64,000 nucleotides of DNA. Source: Phymatolithon calcareum (taxonomy: Eukaryota > Rhodophyta > Florideophyceae > Hapalidiales). Below are positions 11,417 to 23,726 of the stretch, one piece after another (position 1 is the stretch's first letter; each line of letters begins with the position of its first letter). The stretch lies in the NCBI GenBank assembly GCA_977006965.1, contig OZ345385.1, forward strand, positions 1,116,001 to 1,180,000. Reading direction: 5' to 3'. Both the position numbers and the translations under genes were made by a program. Under the pieces are notes generated by a model. It ran no database searches and was not told the DNA's origin. It was given only the letters and a program-made list of their open reading frames with translations.

Positions 11417-11777
11417 CTTAACGTGTAATGATAAGCGGCTGTCTAGCTGAAGTCATAACGAGTAGTAGTATTTGTAAGGGTGCCGATTTAGCGAATTTTA
11501 CCACCTTTTTCGGTCCATGCAGCGAATTTCCTCTAATAATATTATTTCTTTGTGCCTCTTTCGAACAACTACAAAATACATCATACATTGTTCGTGTATC
11601 AGAATCGTCAAAAATTCCACGTGTATCATAGCGCATATGCACAAGAACATCGAAGGCCCGAATGTTCTGCGCCTCAGTGCCAGCCTTCTGAAAAGGTTGT
11701 ACAGAAGAAATGCCGGACAAAGATTGCACTACACCGTCGGCCAAAAACCCTGTTGCGCCCCCTACAGAACAGCAGAT

Positions 11778-12246
11778 AGGCACCGGGATTTATTTAACAC
11801 CGGCGCCTTAGTTCAGCCAAGCTTCTCGGAATTCAGGCCAACCTGATGGTTAGCAGGCCCCTGAAATTTTGAACATGTCGAGGGATGAGCTCGAATCAAA
11901 GTATCGCGCGATCTGGAAAAGTATTCAAAAGCTGGAAGAGCTCCGCGAAATGACGGACAAAGCTAGTACTCTGCCGCCAGCTCAACCTGTCGTGCGTGCT
12001 CCTGAGCAGCAGCTTAAACCCGGTATTTATTTCACACCTGCGCCTTCGTTCACCAAGACCTTTCAAAAGACAGAAAACCGTGATGGCATGCCGGGCCCTC
12101 TTCCAATAGGGTTTTCTTTTACTCGAAGTAACGTAGTTTATTGTAAAGGTGGCGGGCTACACAACTGGAGGTTAATTGGCACCTTGATTTCGACTCATGT
12201 TATCTTGCTCTCAGCTCTTCCGCTTAGTCTGTGTGATTCAGGATGA
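11778..12246 (+). other. Unrecognised small ORF with an internal duplication
   Basis: A frame from ATG 11875 (within 11869-12246) encodes a short charged helix (DELESKYRAIWKSIQKLEEL) followed by a proline-rich region. The codons for PGIYFTPAPSFTK (12018-12065) are a diverged repeat of 11778-11825, which lies upstream in a broken frame. I do not recognise the family; a transposon gag-like or ORF1 fragment is possible. Confidence 0.3.
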
Positions 12247-12443
12247 TGTTAATCGCTCTAGCCACTCTACTTTCTTTCTCGCTTGTCCACCCCGGCTGTG
12301 CTTTCGAAATTTCCTCTTCCAGCGTGTCCATGATTATGTTGAAGAGCGTTGGGCTTGTTTTCTTTTACTCCAGCGCCTTCATCCGGCAGTGCTTCTCGAA
12401 ATGCCATTAATCCAGATGGCTTGCAAAACCCTCGGCTGTTGGC

Positions 12444-12500
12444 AAAGGGGGATATGTAGCAAGTTTATTTTTAAAAGCTCCCAAAGCCTCACCTTGAGTA
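12444..12500 (-). repeat. Inverted copy of the GGGAGCTTTTAAAATAAA repeat
   Basis: On the minus strand: GGTGAGGCTTTGGGAGCTTT, TAAAAATAAA and CATATCCCCC, the same order as at 7440-7509 and 56143-56200. Confidence 0.7.
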
Positions 12501-12507
12501 ACAGCCT

Positions 12508-12568
12508 GATAATTGTTCGAAAAGCGACCCTGTTAGTTAGTAACAGGGTCGCTTTTCGAACAATTATC
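12508..12568. repeat. Perfect 28-bp hairpin with 5-nt loop
   Basis: GATAATTGTTCGAAAAGCGA (continuing to 12535) is exactly repeated in reverse complement at 12541-12568; the loop is GTTAG (12536-12540). It directly follows the inverted dispersed repeat. No T-run follows that would suggest a terminator. Confidence 0.92.
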
Positions 12569-13351
12569 TATGATATCGTACTCTATTCACTTAGGACCTC
12601 CTTGATTTGTATTTCTCTTCGGACAAGTGCACTTGTAAGTCGCTTGCACTAGTACTCAACTTCCGGGCCCATCTGGGATGTTGATAAAATGCGTTGGAGC
12701 GCAACGAGCTCAATTTACCGCTGTGATACCAAAGTACTTGCCAAGTACTGATTTCCTCAACAGTGGGGCTCGATTAAATATAATTGAGGAAATATGGAAG
12801 CGTGTATATCAAGGTTATATCAACGACTCAGACACTTTGTCACTCATGGTGACTCTTTCTGACCATTTGCTCAGTTTGCCCACATGTACAACACTGGACG
12901 ACGACCGATGTGGGTCCTGATCATGTAAGTCACTCACACTGGCCAATTGAGTGGTCACAAATGAAACCAAATTGAATGCGCAGGCATGGAGGATGCCACA
13001 AATTGGTCTCGATGTTGGTCTAATCGAACAGCGTGCACACGCGGCTATTTTAAAATTATTTTTTGATGGAAGCGTGTATATCAAGGATATATCAACGACT
13101 CAGACACTTTGCCACTCATGGTGATCTTTGTAGTAGGTTCCTTTTTTTTCCTTTCAAGTTTATTAAAAGCCCCACAGACTTCCGAAGATATGGGCAAGGC
13201 TTCCTCTGGTGCTACCTACCTTTGTGTAGCTCACAAAACGTCCACCAGAATGGCAGACGGGAAAACTCAGGACTCAAAGTAGTCCTATCTCAGTCCTCTA
13301 CGGGATTGTTGGTGCTTGGACTCGACCACTTTTTGCCTTGCATTCTGCGGA
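12569..13351. repeat. 58-bp direct repeat pair in otherwise empty sequence
   Basis: 12795-12852 and 13067-13124 share TGGAAGCGTGTATATCAAGG then ATATCAACGACTCAGACACT and CACTCATGGTGA with two or three differences, 272 bp apart. I see no gene between or around them. Confidence 0.75.
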
Positions 13352-14143
13352 TTAATACAGGCCTTCTTCGTTCTCCATGCGTTCTATGAATGTCTTGCTA
13401 AATAGTAAGAGCTCATCTAGCGCCTTTTCTGTTTCCAGTCGTTTTTCTCCTTCGAGTTCGTACCCTGCTAGCGTGCGTTCAAGGGTCTCCATATGCTCTC
13501 TGGCTCTGGTGCCGAATTCTTCAGTCATACTTGTTGTGGACACCTGTGGGAATCTGCCACAGGCATACTGCAGCGCGAGTTGTCTGTGCTTCACCTTGGG
13601 GAACTTGAGGATTGCTGGCAATTCTTTTGTTTTGTCGTATGGTATCTTTCTTTTCCGCTTCGATTCTAGGCGGTCTCCTTCCATTTCCAGAAATTTCGAT
13701 CGAAGTGCTTGCGAAGATTGGTTTGCTTGGATATGCTTTACAGCTTCACCGAACGGCTCTCTGGTCTCCATCGCGGCGATATCTTTCCTCGTGTACTGCC
13801 ATTCATGGTTGTTTCTTCTTTCGGGCACTTCATTTGAATACATACGTTCTTTCGCCTTGTTCCTTCTCAGCATTTTGAAGGCCAAGATTTCTCGTCGATG
13901 TGCGGCCGCCTGGATCCGGCAGAGGAGACGGAGCCTATCCGTCCTTCCTCGGGCCAGTGGCCCGAATACTTGATTGAAGAATGTTGCTTCTACTTCCTTG
14001 ACGGCATTTTGTACGTCTTCTGTCCAGGGCGTTAAGTGCATTGCGTACTCCCAGCGTGGCTGTACTAGTGCCTTGTATATCTGAATACACTTCTGTATAC
14101 TCAGCCCTTCCTTGAACACTCCCAGTGTACGCAACTCGTACAC
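13352..14143 (-). pseudogene. LINE (non-LTR retrotransposon) C-terminal coding fragment
   Basis: This 264-codon frame starts in the post-RT region (YKALVQPRWEYAMHLTPW, matching YKFLVQSRWEYALHLIS in the 17-kb copy) and runs through a basic domain (LESKRKRKIPYDK, LKFPKVKHRQLALQYACGRF) to a terminal helix (ALDELLLFSKTFIERMEN). The basic domain recurs at 54.1 kb, so it is a conserved C-terminal module of one LINE family. The RT core is missing upstream. The open frame is long and unbroken, unlike the other copies. Confidence 0.8.
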
Positions 14144-14339
14144 GGCTGTAGTAGGTTCCTGCTACTTCATGGTTTGTGAAATTCAAAAGCCGTTGCATTC
14201 TGCTGTTGCATCCGTGTATATTGTTCTTTTCTCGCTTGTGTTTCTCCTTTCCGTTGCTAATGCTCTCGATTTGTGGAAGCACGGTAAAATCAGTGACATG
14301 TACTATACCCAGACCCTCCCCCAATTACATTGCTGAGCA

Positions 14340-15480
14340 TTGCAAATAAAAGCGCAATATTCAATACGTATTGCTGCTCGTAAGAAAGTGCAATACGTAT
14401 TGCGAGGTCATCGAGATCTGCAATGTATATTGCAATATGGCAGGAAAGTCCAATATATTGCAATATGGGCAGAACGTCCAGTACTCTCAAATACAAATCA
14501 CTACCAGAAGCAAACGTCTCACTCTTCTGCCTCGTGAAGCTAACGGCCAGTCATGCGAGCCTCAGCACAAGTACCCCGAGCACCATAGATTGCTTTTGCT
14601 ACTAGCTGTGCGTCCCAAAAGCGTTCGTTCATCTTAAAGAAAATCAAAGCTTCAAACAGCTGCGGGCTCATCGCGCGTCGATGAGCAGTGAGAGCATACT
14701 TAGCAACGCTCAACAATCTTTCAACTTCAGCAACGGAACCGACGATGAAGTCGCAATTCATGTAAGCGTCATTTGTGTCTTTTCGTTTGCGCTTCTTAGC
14801 GAGATGGTCTTCCATCGTCATTGCACGGCGTGCAATAGGTGTACGTGTATCAGACTCAGTTGATGTGCGAAGTCTTGTAACAGCTTGTGTCTCTTCATCT
14901 GTGAGTGCAGATGCGTTCCCATCTCGTTCAAACTCTGCGTTGTGCACGATACTCGCAGAGGGAGAAATGTATTTTCTGCCAAGCTTTCAGTTGTGCAGTG
15001 GAGAAACTGGGTTATTCCTCGATGATGCAGCAACCTCAAAGAGGGTGCCAAGATCGTATCGACACGACTCGAGAGAATATCTTTGAGTTTTCAACCTTCT
15101 TGTCACAACGATGCGCATCCATCTACAACATCCTTGAGGCTCTGCTTGTTGGTGGTGGATGTCATCGAGGATAGCTCGAAATTGGGTGATGGACTGAGGG
15201 GAGAGGGTGTGGTTACTCATGCGGTCGCGAAAAGCCTGTTGCCAAGTCTGTTTAGAATTCTAGGTTAAAGAAATTGTGCTACGTTGTGATCAATTAGAGC
15301 TTTGATTCAGAGGGCTATCTGACCGGATAGGATGTCACGTCGTCTGCACGCTACCTGAATAAGGGCACTGATCGAGCAATGCGTAGTGCAGTACGTATTG
15401 CAATATAATCTGAGTACCAATACGTATTGCAATATACAAGCATCACCGTAATATGCAATATATTGCAATAGAAATCTATT
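14340..15480 (-). mobile_element. hAT-like transposon remnant flanked by GCAATACGTATTGC arrays
   Basis: Palindromes CAATACGTATTG (14362-14373) and GCAATACGTATTGC (14390-14403), with TGCAATATGG variants up to 14470, lie left of a hAT C-terminus. Matching CAATACGTATTGCAATATA (15418-15436) and relatives (15385-15475) lie to its right. hAT elements often carry repeated subterminal motifs that bind the transposase, so the arrays plausibly mark the two ends of one element of about 1.1 kb. Terminal inverted repeats and an 8-bp duplication were not resolved. Confidence 0.6.
14540..14947 (-). pseudogene. hAT transposase C-terminal dimerisation domain
   Basis: The frame contains EVERLLSVAKYALTAHRRAM then SPQLFEALIFFKMNERFWDA. 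This matches the hAT dimerisation signature (S/V-x-ER-x-FS-x-AK-x-L-T-x-xRxxLSPxxxEALLFLKxNxxxW). An acidic Thr-rich linker precedes it and a lysine-rich stretch (KKRKRKD) may be a nuclear signal. The BED finger and DDE core are not present in readable form; further degenerate pieces continue upstream to about 15220. Confidence 0.8.
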
Positions 15481-17037
15481 GTAGGGAACCCCTGACTATA
15501 CCCCACTTATACAAGTCTTCTATTACCACTTGTTCTGTTCCTTCGCGAACGATAATTTCTGAACTTGTTTCTCCCACAAAGTCGACGCTCCAAATGGACC
15601 TCGGGGGGCATTGTTGCGTGAGTGCTCGACGAAGGCACCCAATGGGGCCCCGTGAGATATTTTCGAAGTATGCGGCAATTGGTTTTTGCACCTTTGGATC
15701 TTAGATTGTCACTTCATTTCAAGTATCTAGATAGCGGGCCTTCACTATCGGTCGGGAGTTCGCTTGTGGCATTTTCCCGTCTGAGGTATCAATATGTTCC
15801 GATGCCTTCCCATATATTTCAATGGTGTACTGTGGATATTTCCTGTTGGTTCGTGGAGCTGACATCACCTGTACTGGCTGTGTTTCCATCCCGATGTCCT
15901 TTGCAACTGCCACCCACGATAAAGCGACTTTGTAAGCCCAGCGCCACATTCACCTCTGTTTGTTCCCCTATATAATTCTCTATGGGACCTACACACTAAC
16001 GTGCCTGTGCAGGCGAACACAGATGGCAAAACACTTTATTTTCTTGTACAGTATTCGCATTCGCACTGTCAGCTCCAAAGCACCTCCAAAGCACATCAAG
16101 CAACCCCCGACGAAAGAAAATCCGCGGCATTCTCCAAACATTGAGAGAAAAGCATTTGCTCAGCGTTGAAAAAATCTAACGGGATGGCTGGTAAGTTCAT
16201 GAAGGCGGCTTGTTGTCATGCAGGATTGAATCCAGGTCTGCTTCTTAACTTCAGCATATGGTTTTGATTTCCTTTACTCCCTTTTAGTAGATTTTTGACT
16301 CCGCCTTAAGCTTCGCGAATCTTCATGCATCGTTTCAAGTTTTCAACTCTTCCAAATGTATTCAGATTTTTAATGCCGCTGCTACGGAGGGTCCTGATTC
16401 ACAAACGTCTTACTGGATGCAAGTCTATTTGTACAAGGACCCAGCGCCAAGGAGCTTCTAAACTTGCTATTTTTTCTCACTTTTCAATTTTAAGCTATCC
16501 ATCCGCACCATAGAGCTTTCTTACAGGAGCTTTAAACACTGCAAGTAGAGCTTATAAATCGTTCCTATCCATCCTTACCACAGAGACATTGCTTGGTAGC
16601 CATAAGCTATTTCTACAAACTAACCTCTGAGATGTACACATGGCAAGATTCTGGGACTGGACTCAACGTGTAACACTATGGCAAGGTCCATTGTGCTAAC
16701 CAAGCTCGAGTAACGACTCCAAGTCGTTACGCCGCAAACTGAACGTGTGCTGATAATTATCAGCAACTGAAAGAGTGCGAATGCTAGACGCTTCTTGAAG
16801 TGTTTCAGAAAGACTACTTAAGCCGATTTGATAGAGATAGCTAACAGAGAGAAAAACAACTTTAACACGATATTACTGTGATAACTAAAGTCAACCCAAT
16901 CGACCGAAAGCATCCACACCCCGAAGAGGAGTGGTCGCCACTCTTCTTACAAAACGCGTCCGAGAAAAATGTGGGGAGGCTTAGGGGTAGATAATAAAAA
17001 TTTCCCGAGGGAATTATGAACTGGAGAACGCATTGCT
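15481..17037. other. Unassigned
   Basis: Minus-strand frames at 15476-15691 and 15719-15949 look coding-like (PIAAYFENISRGPIGCLRRA, VIEDLYKWGIVRG) and may belong together, but I do not recognise them; a transposon protein is possible. From 16000 to 17037 I see nothing, apart from a small hairpin GTAACGACT/AGTCGTTAC near 16711-16731. Confidence 0.3.
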
Positions 17038-18453
17038 GAAGCGGATGCACCAGTTCCTTCTACTTCCCGGACAGAAAGGGTGAGAAAGGTCCTTGACCCG
17101 AATATAGCCGAGATGGTTATGCCGTTCCTGGAGCCTTCCTATATCCATTCGGACGGCGGCGAGTGGTTCACGATAGACAAAGGGGTAGCACAAGGCTCCC
17201 CCTTGAGCCCTTGCCTATACAATATTTTTATGGACACATTCGCTATCTCTCTAGATTCTATCCCAGGCGAAATCTCAAAAGAGCCACCCAAGCTTTTCGC
17301 AGATGATGTCAAGCTTTCAGCGACGTCAGCAAAGGGACTCCAAATGATCCTGGACTTAGCATCGAAATTGGCACAGGACAACGGAATGAAGTAGAACACG
17401 ACAAAAAGTGCCATCCTTTGGTCAAGAACTACTGGGCGACAACAGTATCGGCTATCGGGACGAAATCTGAAGAACGAACAGGAAGTGAAATACCCCGGCT
17501 TAAAGATTACTGAGGACGGAATCTCGGATTCCAATCTGCTTGACAGAACCAGGAAGTCGAAAAACGTCCTCGGAAACCTGAGAAGCCTCGGGATCTTAAG
17601 TAACGGAGTCCATCCAATAAGGTCTGTAAGGCTGTACAAATTCCTCGTGCAGTCTAGATGGGAATATGCGCTGCATTTGATATCTTAGACACCCAAAGTA
17701 GAGAGTAAGATCAAGAAGATCGAGTCGATCTTCTTCGGCAAAACACTGGGAAAAGGAGCCCGGACAGAAGCAGGGCGATGTGCCGTATTGTAAAGCCGAA
17801 AGACAGAAGAGACATGCTAGCACGACTATTCGTGGAGCCAATGAAACTATGGCGAGCGCAAACATAAAGCAGTATCAAAGGAAGAAGATTCTGGAAGCAG
17901 CCGCTAGGGCCGAGAAGGGCAGAAAACGCCCCATCCCGCACGCCAAGATTTCACTACCACCGCATCTGTACTTCAAGCCGAGAAGGAATAGAACCCTGGA
18001 CATCAAATGGTCGTTTCGAACGTTCTTGCCAATGGGCACCTCGGAGCTCATAGAAATGACAGGACAGACAGGAAGATATGCTATAGAAGATATCAAGATG
18101 GGGCTGTCCAAAGACAAGCTCTCACCCGAAGAAAGTGCGTTCACAAGGCGAGCACTCGATGAAGTACTAACAATGTTTCAATTTGTCAAGAAGGTGTCCG
18201 ATAATTGAATCCTCCTGAGTCAAATCCAGTCGACTGCGCGTGGAACAGAACAGTGGTGTATTTTTCCCCCTCGATGCCCAATTATGGGCCAGAGTTAGGT
18301 TTTGGTACACCACGGGATCGTGAGACACCCACTATACGAAAACTAAGACAGGCCCTTACCATGGTTCCATGGAACTAGCAAGGTTGCCCCAAGCGTCTGC
18401 AGATGCGTTGGTAACCTTTAAATAAAAATCTAAAATTCTTCTTCTTCTTCTTC
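17038..18453 (+). mobile_element. LINE remnant with RT core, C-terminal domain and TTC-repeat tail
   Basis: RT motifs are clear: FTIDKGVAQGSPLSPCLYNI (motif B) at about 17167-17226 and LFADDVKL (catalytic FADD) near 17295. YPGLKITEDG (the YLGV-like motif) and YKFLVQSRWEYALHL follow. The C-terminus at 17780-18208 (ALDEVLTMFQFVKKVSDN) aligns with the end of the 13-kb copy. Frame breaks occur near 17395 and 17690. The element ends with an AATAAA-like signal (18419) and TTCTTCTTCTTCTTCTTC at 18436-18453, a simple-repeat tail typical of LINE insertion. Confidence 0.82.
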
Positions 18454-18519
18454 TCGGACAAGGGGAGCCCACCGGGTGTTTATGACGACGAAATGTACGG
18501 ATGAGCATCAACGCAAATT

Positions 18520-18835
18520 CTGACATCAATTAATCAGCTGATTATTTCGCCGCTCGTTGATTGATTAATCAACACAAAAATAGAATATGCGAAAATATTT
18601 TCATTGTATTACATTTTCAATTTAGTGCCGATATTTCAATTTTTCCAGCTCCTTAGCTTCCTTGTACTATTGTGTGTGCCACGTGTTATATAATTTTCAC
18701 TTACTTTTCAATGATATGACAATAATCAAATAATCTGATATTTCTTCATGACATTGGTTAAGCAACTAAGGTGATTAATCAAGCTGATTATTGAGAAATA
18801 ATCAGCATCACTGATGATTATACTTCCCCCGAGCA
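18520..18835. repeat. Patch of the palindrome TAATCAGCTGATTA
   Basis: TAATCAGCTGATTA (18531-18544), GTTGATTGATTAATCAAC (18556-18573) and a hairpin GCTGATTATT/AATAATCAGC (18783-18792 with 18797-18806) lie within 300 bp, with half-copies between. The spacing suggests two clustered ends of a short element of about 300 bp. Confidence 0.7.
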
Positions 18836-19589
18836 AAATCGTCCAACTTTCGACTTTCTTCCGACGTACTCGCCGCCCTTGTAGCGTCCCCAGGAACGTA
18901 ACCGAGAAGGCAGCTCTTCACCGAAGGGACGGCGCGCCTCCGGTACCGTTTGTGTAACCACCGCTCCCGTTCGCGGCGGCGAATATGTGCAAGCGGCGCA
19001 GTAGCGCAGGCATTGGAGACCGCAGAAAGGACATCACACTGCCTGGTGAGTGCCTGCTCCGAGAGCGAGATGACGCGTGCGCTAAAGGGGTCATTTCTAC
19101 GTATGCAATGTCAAAGGGGCTACGGAAGCGAATGAGGAATGGTGCAGCTCGGCGAGGAGACGGTGGGTGACGAAGGGATGCTGTGCGCGATGCGAGCGAG
19201 AAATACTCTACCAGGCTCGGAGAGAAGCATCACCAGGCTCATCTACTGCGCCTCGGAGGCAGAACGTCGGTTTGCCTCTCATGCGCCCGCCATTGAGAGC
19301 ATCGGAAAGGAGGAAGCGGTTGTCAATCGCTTGCTGAGAAAGCTTCCATGGTCTGACAGAAAAGAATGCCGGTCTCTGGCAATAGATGGGTATCTTTTAA
19401 GTTGAGATTGAAAAGGTGTGACCAATACAGTATAACCCGCGGGATCAAAATAGAGAAAATTGCTCGTAATTAAATGGATTTATTGAGAAGGTACCTTGTG
19501 TCCCAACTGGAAGAAAGTCGGCACTTTTCTATTCACATTCTACTACTGTAATAATGAAATACTAACTTAATCGGAATTACGTAGGATCA
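18836..19589. other. Unassigned; contains a dispersed repeat copy
   Basis: An open frame at 19139-19405 (88 codons) is not recognisable. At 19470-19523 lies the plus-strand copy of the repeat described at 11363-11416. Confidence 0.35.
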
Positions 19590-20175
<586 letters not shown>

Positions 20176-20570
20176 TCCGGTGAGTACTCTGCGCGTGCTT
20201 CGGTGCTTCTCCAAGCGGCGAGTGGCTCTGTCTGTAGTCATGACCTTATTGACGCCGTTACAGCTTTTATCGCGCCTGATGAGACCACATTTTTGTCCAC
20301 CAATTCGTACAGTATGCGAAAGCTTCGCTAACGAATTTGATAATACTGGAGGAGAAAAGTAAGGCTTGCAGGTTGGCGAATGAATACGATATTTTCTTTG
20401 GAACGGTGATGAGCACTGAGGAGCGCAACGTGGTTTTGAGAAAACAACTAGAAGGCCGAAATAATAATCCTTCGTATTGAGCACATCGACATTATTCTCG
20501 TAAAGACCCCGCTGCAATGACACGGGCAGGAGCATACTGGAGGTGAGCATGCAGAACGTCACCACAGCCC

Positions 20571-21482
<912 letters not shown>

Positions 21483-21719
21483 TCTGCTAGCTTTCTTGGT
21501 CAAGCAACCTGCATTTCTTTTCGCACGCTGCTGGATTGAAGGTGCGGCCGACGATTCGGGATGTCTGCCTAACGCAAGGCTTTGAGCTTCGTCAAATCCC
21601 GTGGTGAAAATATTTCACAATATCGAAATATTTCAATTTACTGAATTCAGTCGAAATACTTTTGCGGTGTAAGATTCGCGGCAGTTTACAGCACGACTTC
21701 TCGATTCTCGAATGCACCA

Positions 21720-23726
21720 ATGCCACGTATCTTTCATGCCCAAAATCGGGGGCACCATTGGAGCTTACCTCTTCTACAGTACCGACCCGACGCGCATTTT
21801 CGCCGCAAAACGTTGCATTTTGAAGACTTTGGAAGGCCGGTTCCCTCTCTCGTCAAGACAATGGAAGATATCGAGGACGAAGAATCTCGTGCCATAACTG
21901 CGCAGCTCACTGCACTATCTCCGTTAACGCAGGAGCTTAGGCGCAGCGTGACTTGCCCAATATGCCTCGACTATATTGATTGCGCGCAGCAATTGCATTG
22001 CGGACACATCTTTTGTACCGAATGTGTTAGCCGAATGCTCGGCATGCCCAAGGTTCGATGTGCTATTTGCAAACGAAAGACCAGCAAGCGCATGATTCGA
22101 GCGGCACCTGTTGACTTTGCTGAGATTGTCGCCTGTCTCCGTGAGCTTGTCCTCGTGGTTCAGGAATCAACGCCGAAGACATTGCATCGAGTGAATGGCG
22201 TGGTCTATGATGGCTTCTCTGCCCTCACCGGCGCGAATCTCGCCAGCCGCCGCCTCTCTGTGGGACACCAATCGGTCTCGTCTCCTCGTGCAGTGTCGAG
22301 ATCGCTTTCGATCACCGCACCTCGAGCTTTTATTCCTGCATCGAAAAACACGTTGCCATCGTTTGAAAAGCCTGGTTTAGATGGCTGTGTGCTTTGTCCT
22401 ATGCATGAGGTTTCGTGTCCCGACAGTGTCCTTGTCGATCGGGGGAAGGTTGTGCCTGCGATGGGTGAGGCTGAACGACGACTGAAGGTGCATGAGCTCT
22501 GTGGCCTGTATAGCGCAGAGGCTTACGAGGTGGATGATGTGTTTTGGAATGTTGCCCGAGCACTGAAGAATGCGAGAAATATGGTCTGTTCGCGTGCTGC
22601 ATGCAGTGGATCCCGTCCTACGGTCTTTTGTGCTAAAGAAGGTTGCGGTAAGAGGTACCATTATTCATGTGCTGTACTTGACGGTGCGAAGTGTGTTGTG
22701 GATGGGTTCAAGACGTTCTGTAAAGAGCATGAAGGGGAAGCTCCGAATATTGATGAAGACAATTTCAAGACATGTCTTGAAGACCCGACTGGGACGCAAT
22801 GTCTGCATCACGAAGATGCTTGCTGGCAGTGTGAGACGGGCGGTAATTTATTACTTTGTGATTCGTGTCCTCGAGTTGTGCATCCTGCGTGCGCCCGGCT
22901 GAAGTCGCTCCCCATCGGCGATTACTATTGTACAAACTGTGTGGCGGGGATCTCGCCAAGCCCAGATGACAGTGAGTGCACTCTGAATGGGACACCTGAG
23001 ACAGAAAGGCCTGAAACGGGGAAGCGGAAGAAGAGAAATTTTGCCGGGCGGAGGTCGAGTACTGGAAGATCGAAAATGGGGACGAAACGTGTTCGTCGTT
23101 CTTCCATTTTCATTAACAGAGGGTCAGGGGAACAGATATGGCGACCAGTGCTCTGTTCTACTGGACTGGATGAGGCGCAAAAAGTACTTCTGAAAGGCGT
23201 GGCAGGTATCAAGCAAACGCCAATCCGACTCGAATTGGACTGCAAAGTGACACACATGATCATTAATGCGTTTGTGCCTGAAAATGCACCAACACGTACG
23301 ATGAAGTTATGCAAGGCGATTGCCGGAGGAGTTGCTTTGGTGTGTTTCAAGTGGCTTGAAGATTCAATGGAGCTTGACGCATGGGCCGACGTGAACCAGT
23401 ATATCCATCCTTGGACAAGAAGTCTAAGCACACACGGACCGCTTTTTGGAAATTCGAGATTTTACTTCGGTGCATTACGTGGTGTGAACCCTCAGAAGGA
23501 GGAGCTTAGTGCTATTGTGAAACTTGGTGGGGGCACAATTCTGAACAGGGAACCTACAGTCGATACGGCACCTTCGACTGACCAGCTGTATATCATTCAG
23601 GGTGTGGCAAAGAGAAGGCAGGGCGGCAGGCGCAACTCGTATGCTTGGCTTGCAGACAGTATTCCTGGGGCGGAAGTGGTCGATCAATCGTGGATACTGG
23701 ACAGATGCGCAACTTCAAATCAGTAA
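21720..23726 (+). CDS. BRCA1/BARD1-like protein: RING, extended PHD, PHD, tandem BRCT
   Basis: Single-exon, unbroken gene of 668 codons. A RING finger (C3HC4: C79, C82, C94, H96, C99, C102, C114, C117) suggests ubiquitin-ligase activity, normally with a BRCA1/BARD1-type partner. An extended PHD follows at about 222-338 (from GCVLCPMHE to GCGKRYHYSCAV and FCKEHE), as in plant BRCA1 and BARD1. A second, canonical PHD lies at about 364-404 (CWQCETGGNLLLCDSC, VHPACA, YYCTNC; C4HC3). A basic linker (KRKKRNFAGRR) leads to two BRCT repeats (about 460-555 and 560-668; VCFKWLEDSM and DQSWILDRC at their ends), which bind phosphopeptides in DNA repair. The first ATG is 21720; ATG 21861 (residue 48) would place the RING about 30 residues in, as in plant homologues, and is the likelier start. 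It lies in the nucleus. Confidence 0.9.
   Translation: MPRIFHAQNRGHHWSLPLLQYRPDAHFRRKTLHFEDFGRPVPSLVKTMEDIEDEESRAITAQLTALSPLTQELRRSVTCPICLDYIDCAQQLHCGHIFCTECVSRMLGMPKVRCAICKRKTSKRMIRAAPVDFAEIVACLRELVLVVQESTPKTLHRVNGVVYDGFSALTGANLASRRLSVGHQSVSSPRAVSRSLSITAPRAFIPASKNTLPSFEKPGLDGCVLCPMHEVSCPDSVLVDRGKVVPAMGEAERRLKVHELCGLYSAEAYEVDDVFWNVARALKNARNMVCSRAACSGSRPTVFCAKEGCGKRYHYSCAVLDGAKCVVDGFKTFCKEHEGEAPNIDEDNFKTCLEDPTGTQCLHHEDACWQCETGGNLLLCDSCPRVVHPACARLKSLPIGDYYCTNCVAGISPSPDDSECTLNGTPETERPETGKRKKRNFAGRRSSTGRSKMGTKRVRRSSIFINRGSGEQIWRPVLCSTGLDEAQKVLLKGVAGIKQTPIRLELDCKVTHMIINAFVPENAPTRTMKLCKAIAGGVALVCFKWLEDSMELDAWADVNQYIHPWTRSLSTHGPLFGNSRFYFGALRGVNPQKEELSAIVKLGGGTILNREPTVDTAPSTDQLYIIQGVAKRRQGGRRNSYAWLADSIPGAEVVDQSWILDRCATSNQ

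Larger units (their letters stand above)
10190..11550. mobile_element. MULE-like DNA transposon remnant with ~100-bp terminal inverted repeats
   Basis: The segments 10190-10287 and 11452-11550 are inverted copies of each other at roughly 85% or better. Shared blocks include GAGGAAATTCGCTGCATGGA, CCGAAAAAG and AATTCGCTAAATCGGCACCC. Long inverted repeats enclosing a SWIM-domain coding fragment are typical of Mutator-like elements. I could not define a 9-bp target duplication, so the exact ends are uncertain by a few bases. At 1.36 kb it is far too short to be autonomous. Confidence 0.65.

Noticed and set aside
13377-13973. Plus-strand 198-codon frame
   Set aside because: It is antisense to the LINE C-terminal domain, whose homologues occur elsewhere in the window.
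20176-20570. Minus-strand 140-codon frame as a gene between the Prp16 and TFIIE remnants
   Set aside because: Composition is unremarkable, no motif is present and it overlaps the TFIIE remnant in another frame.
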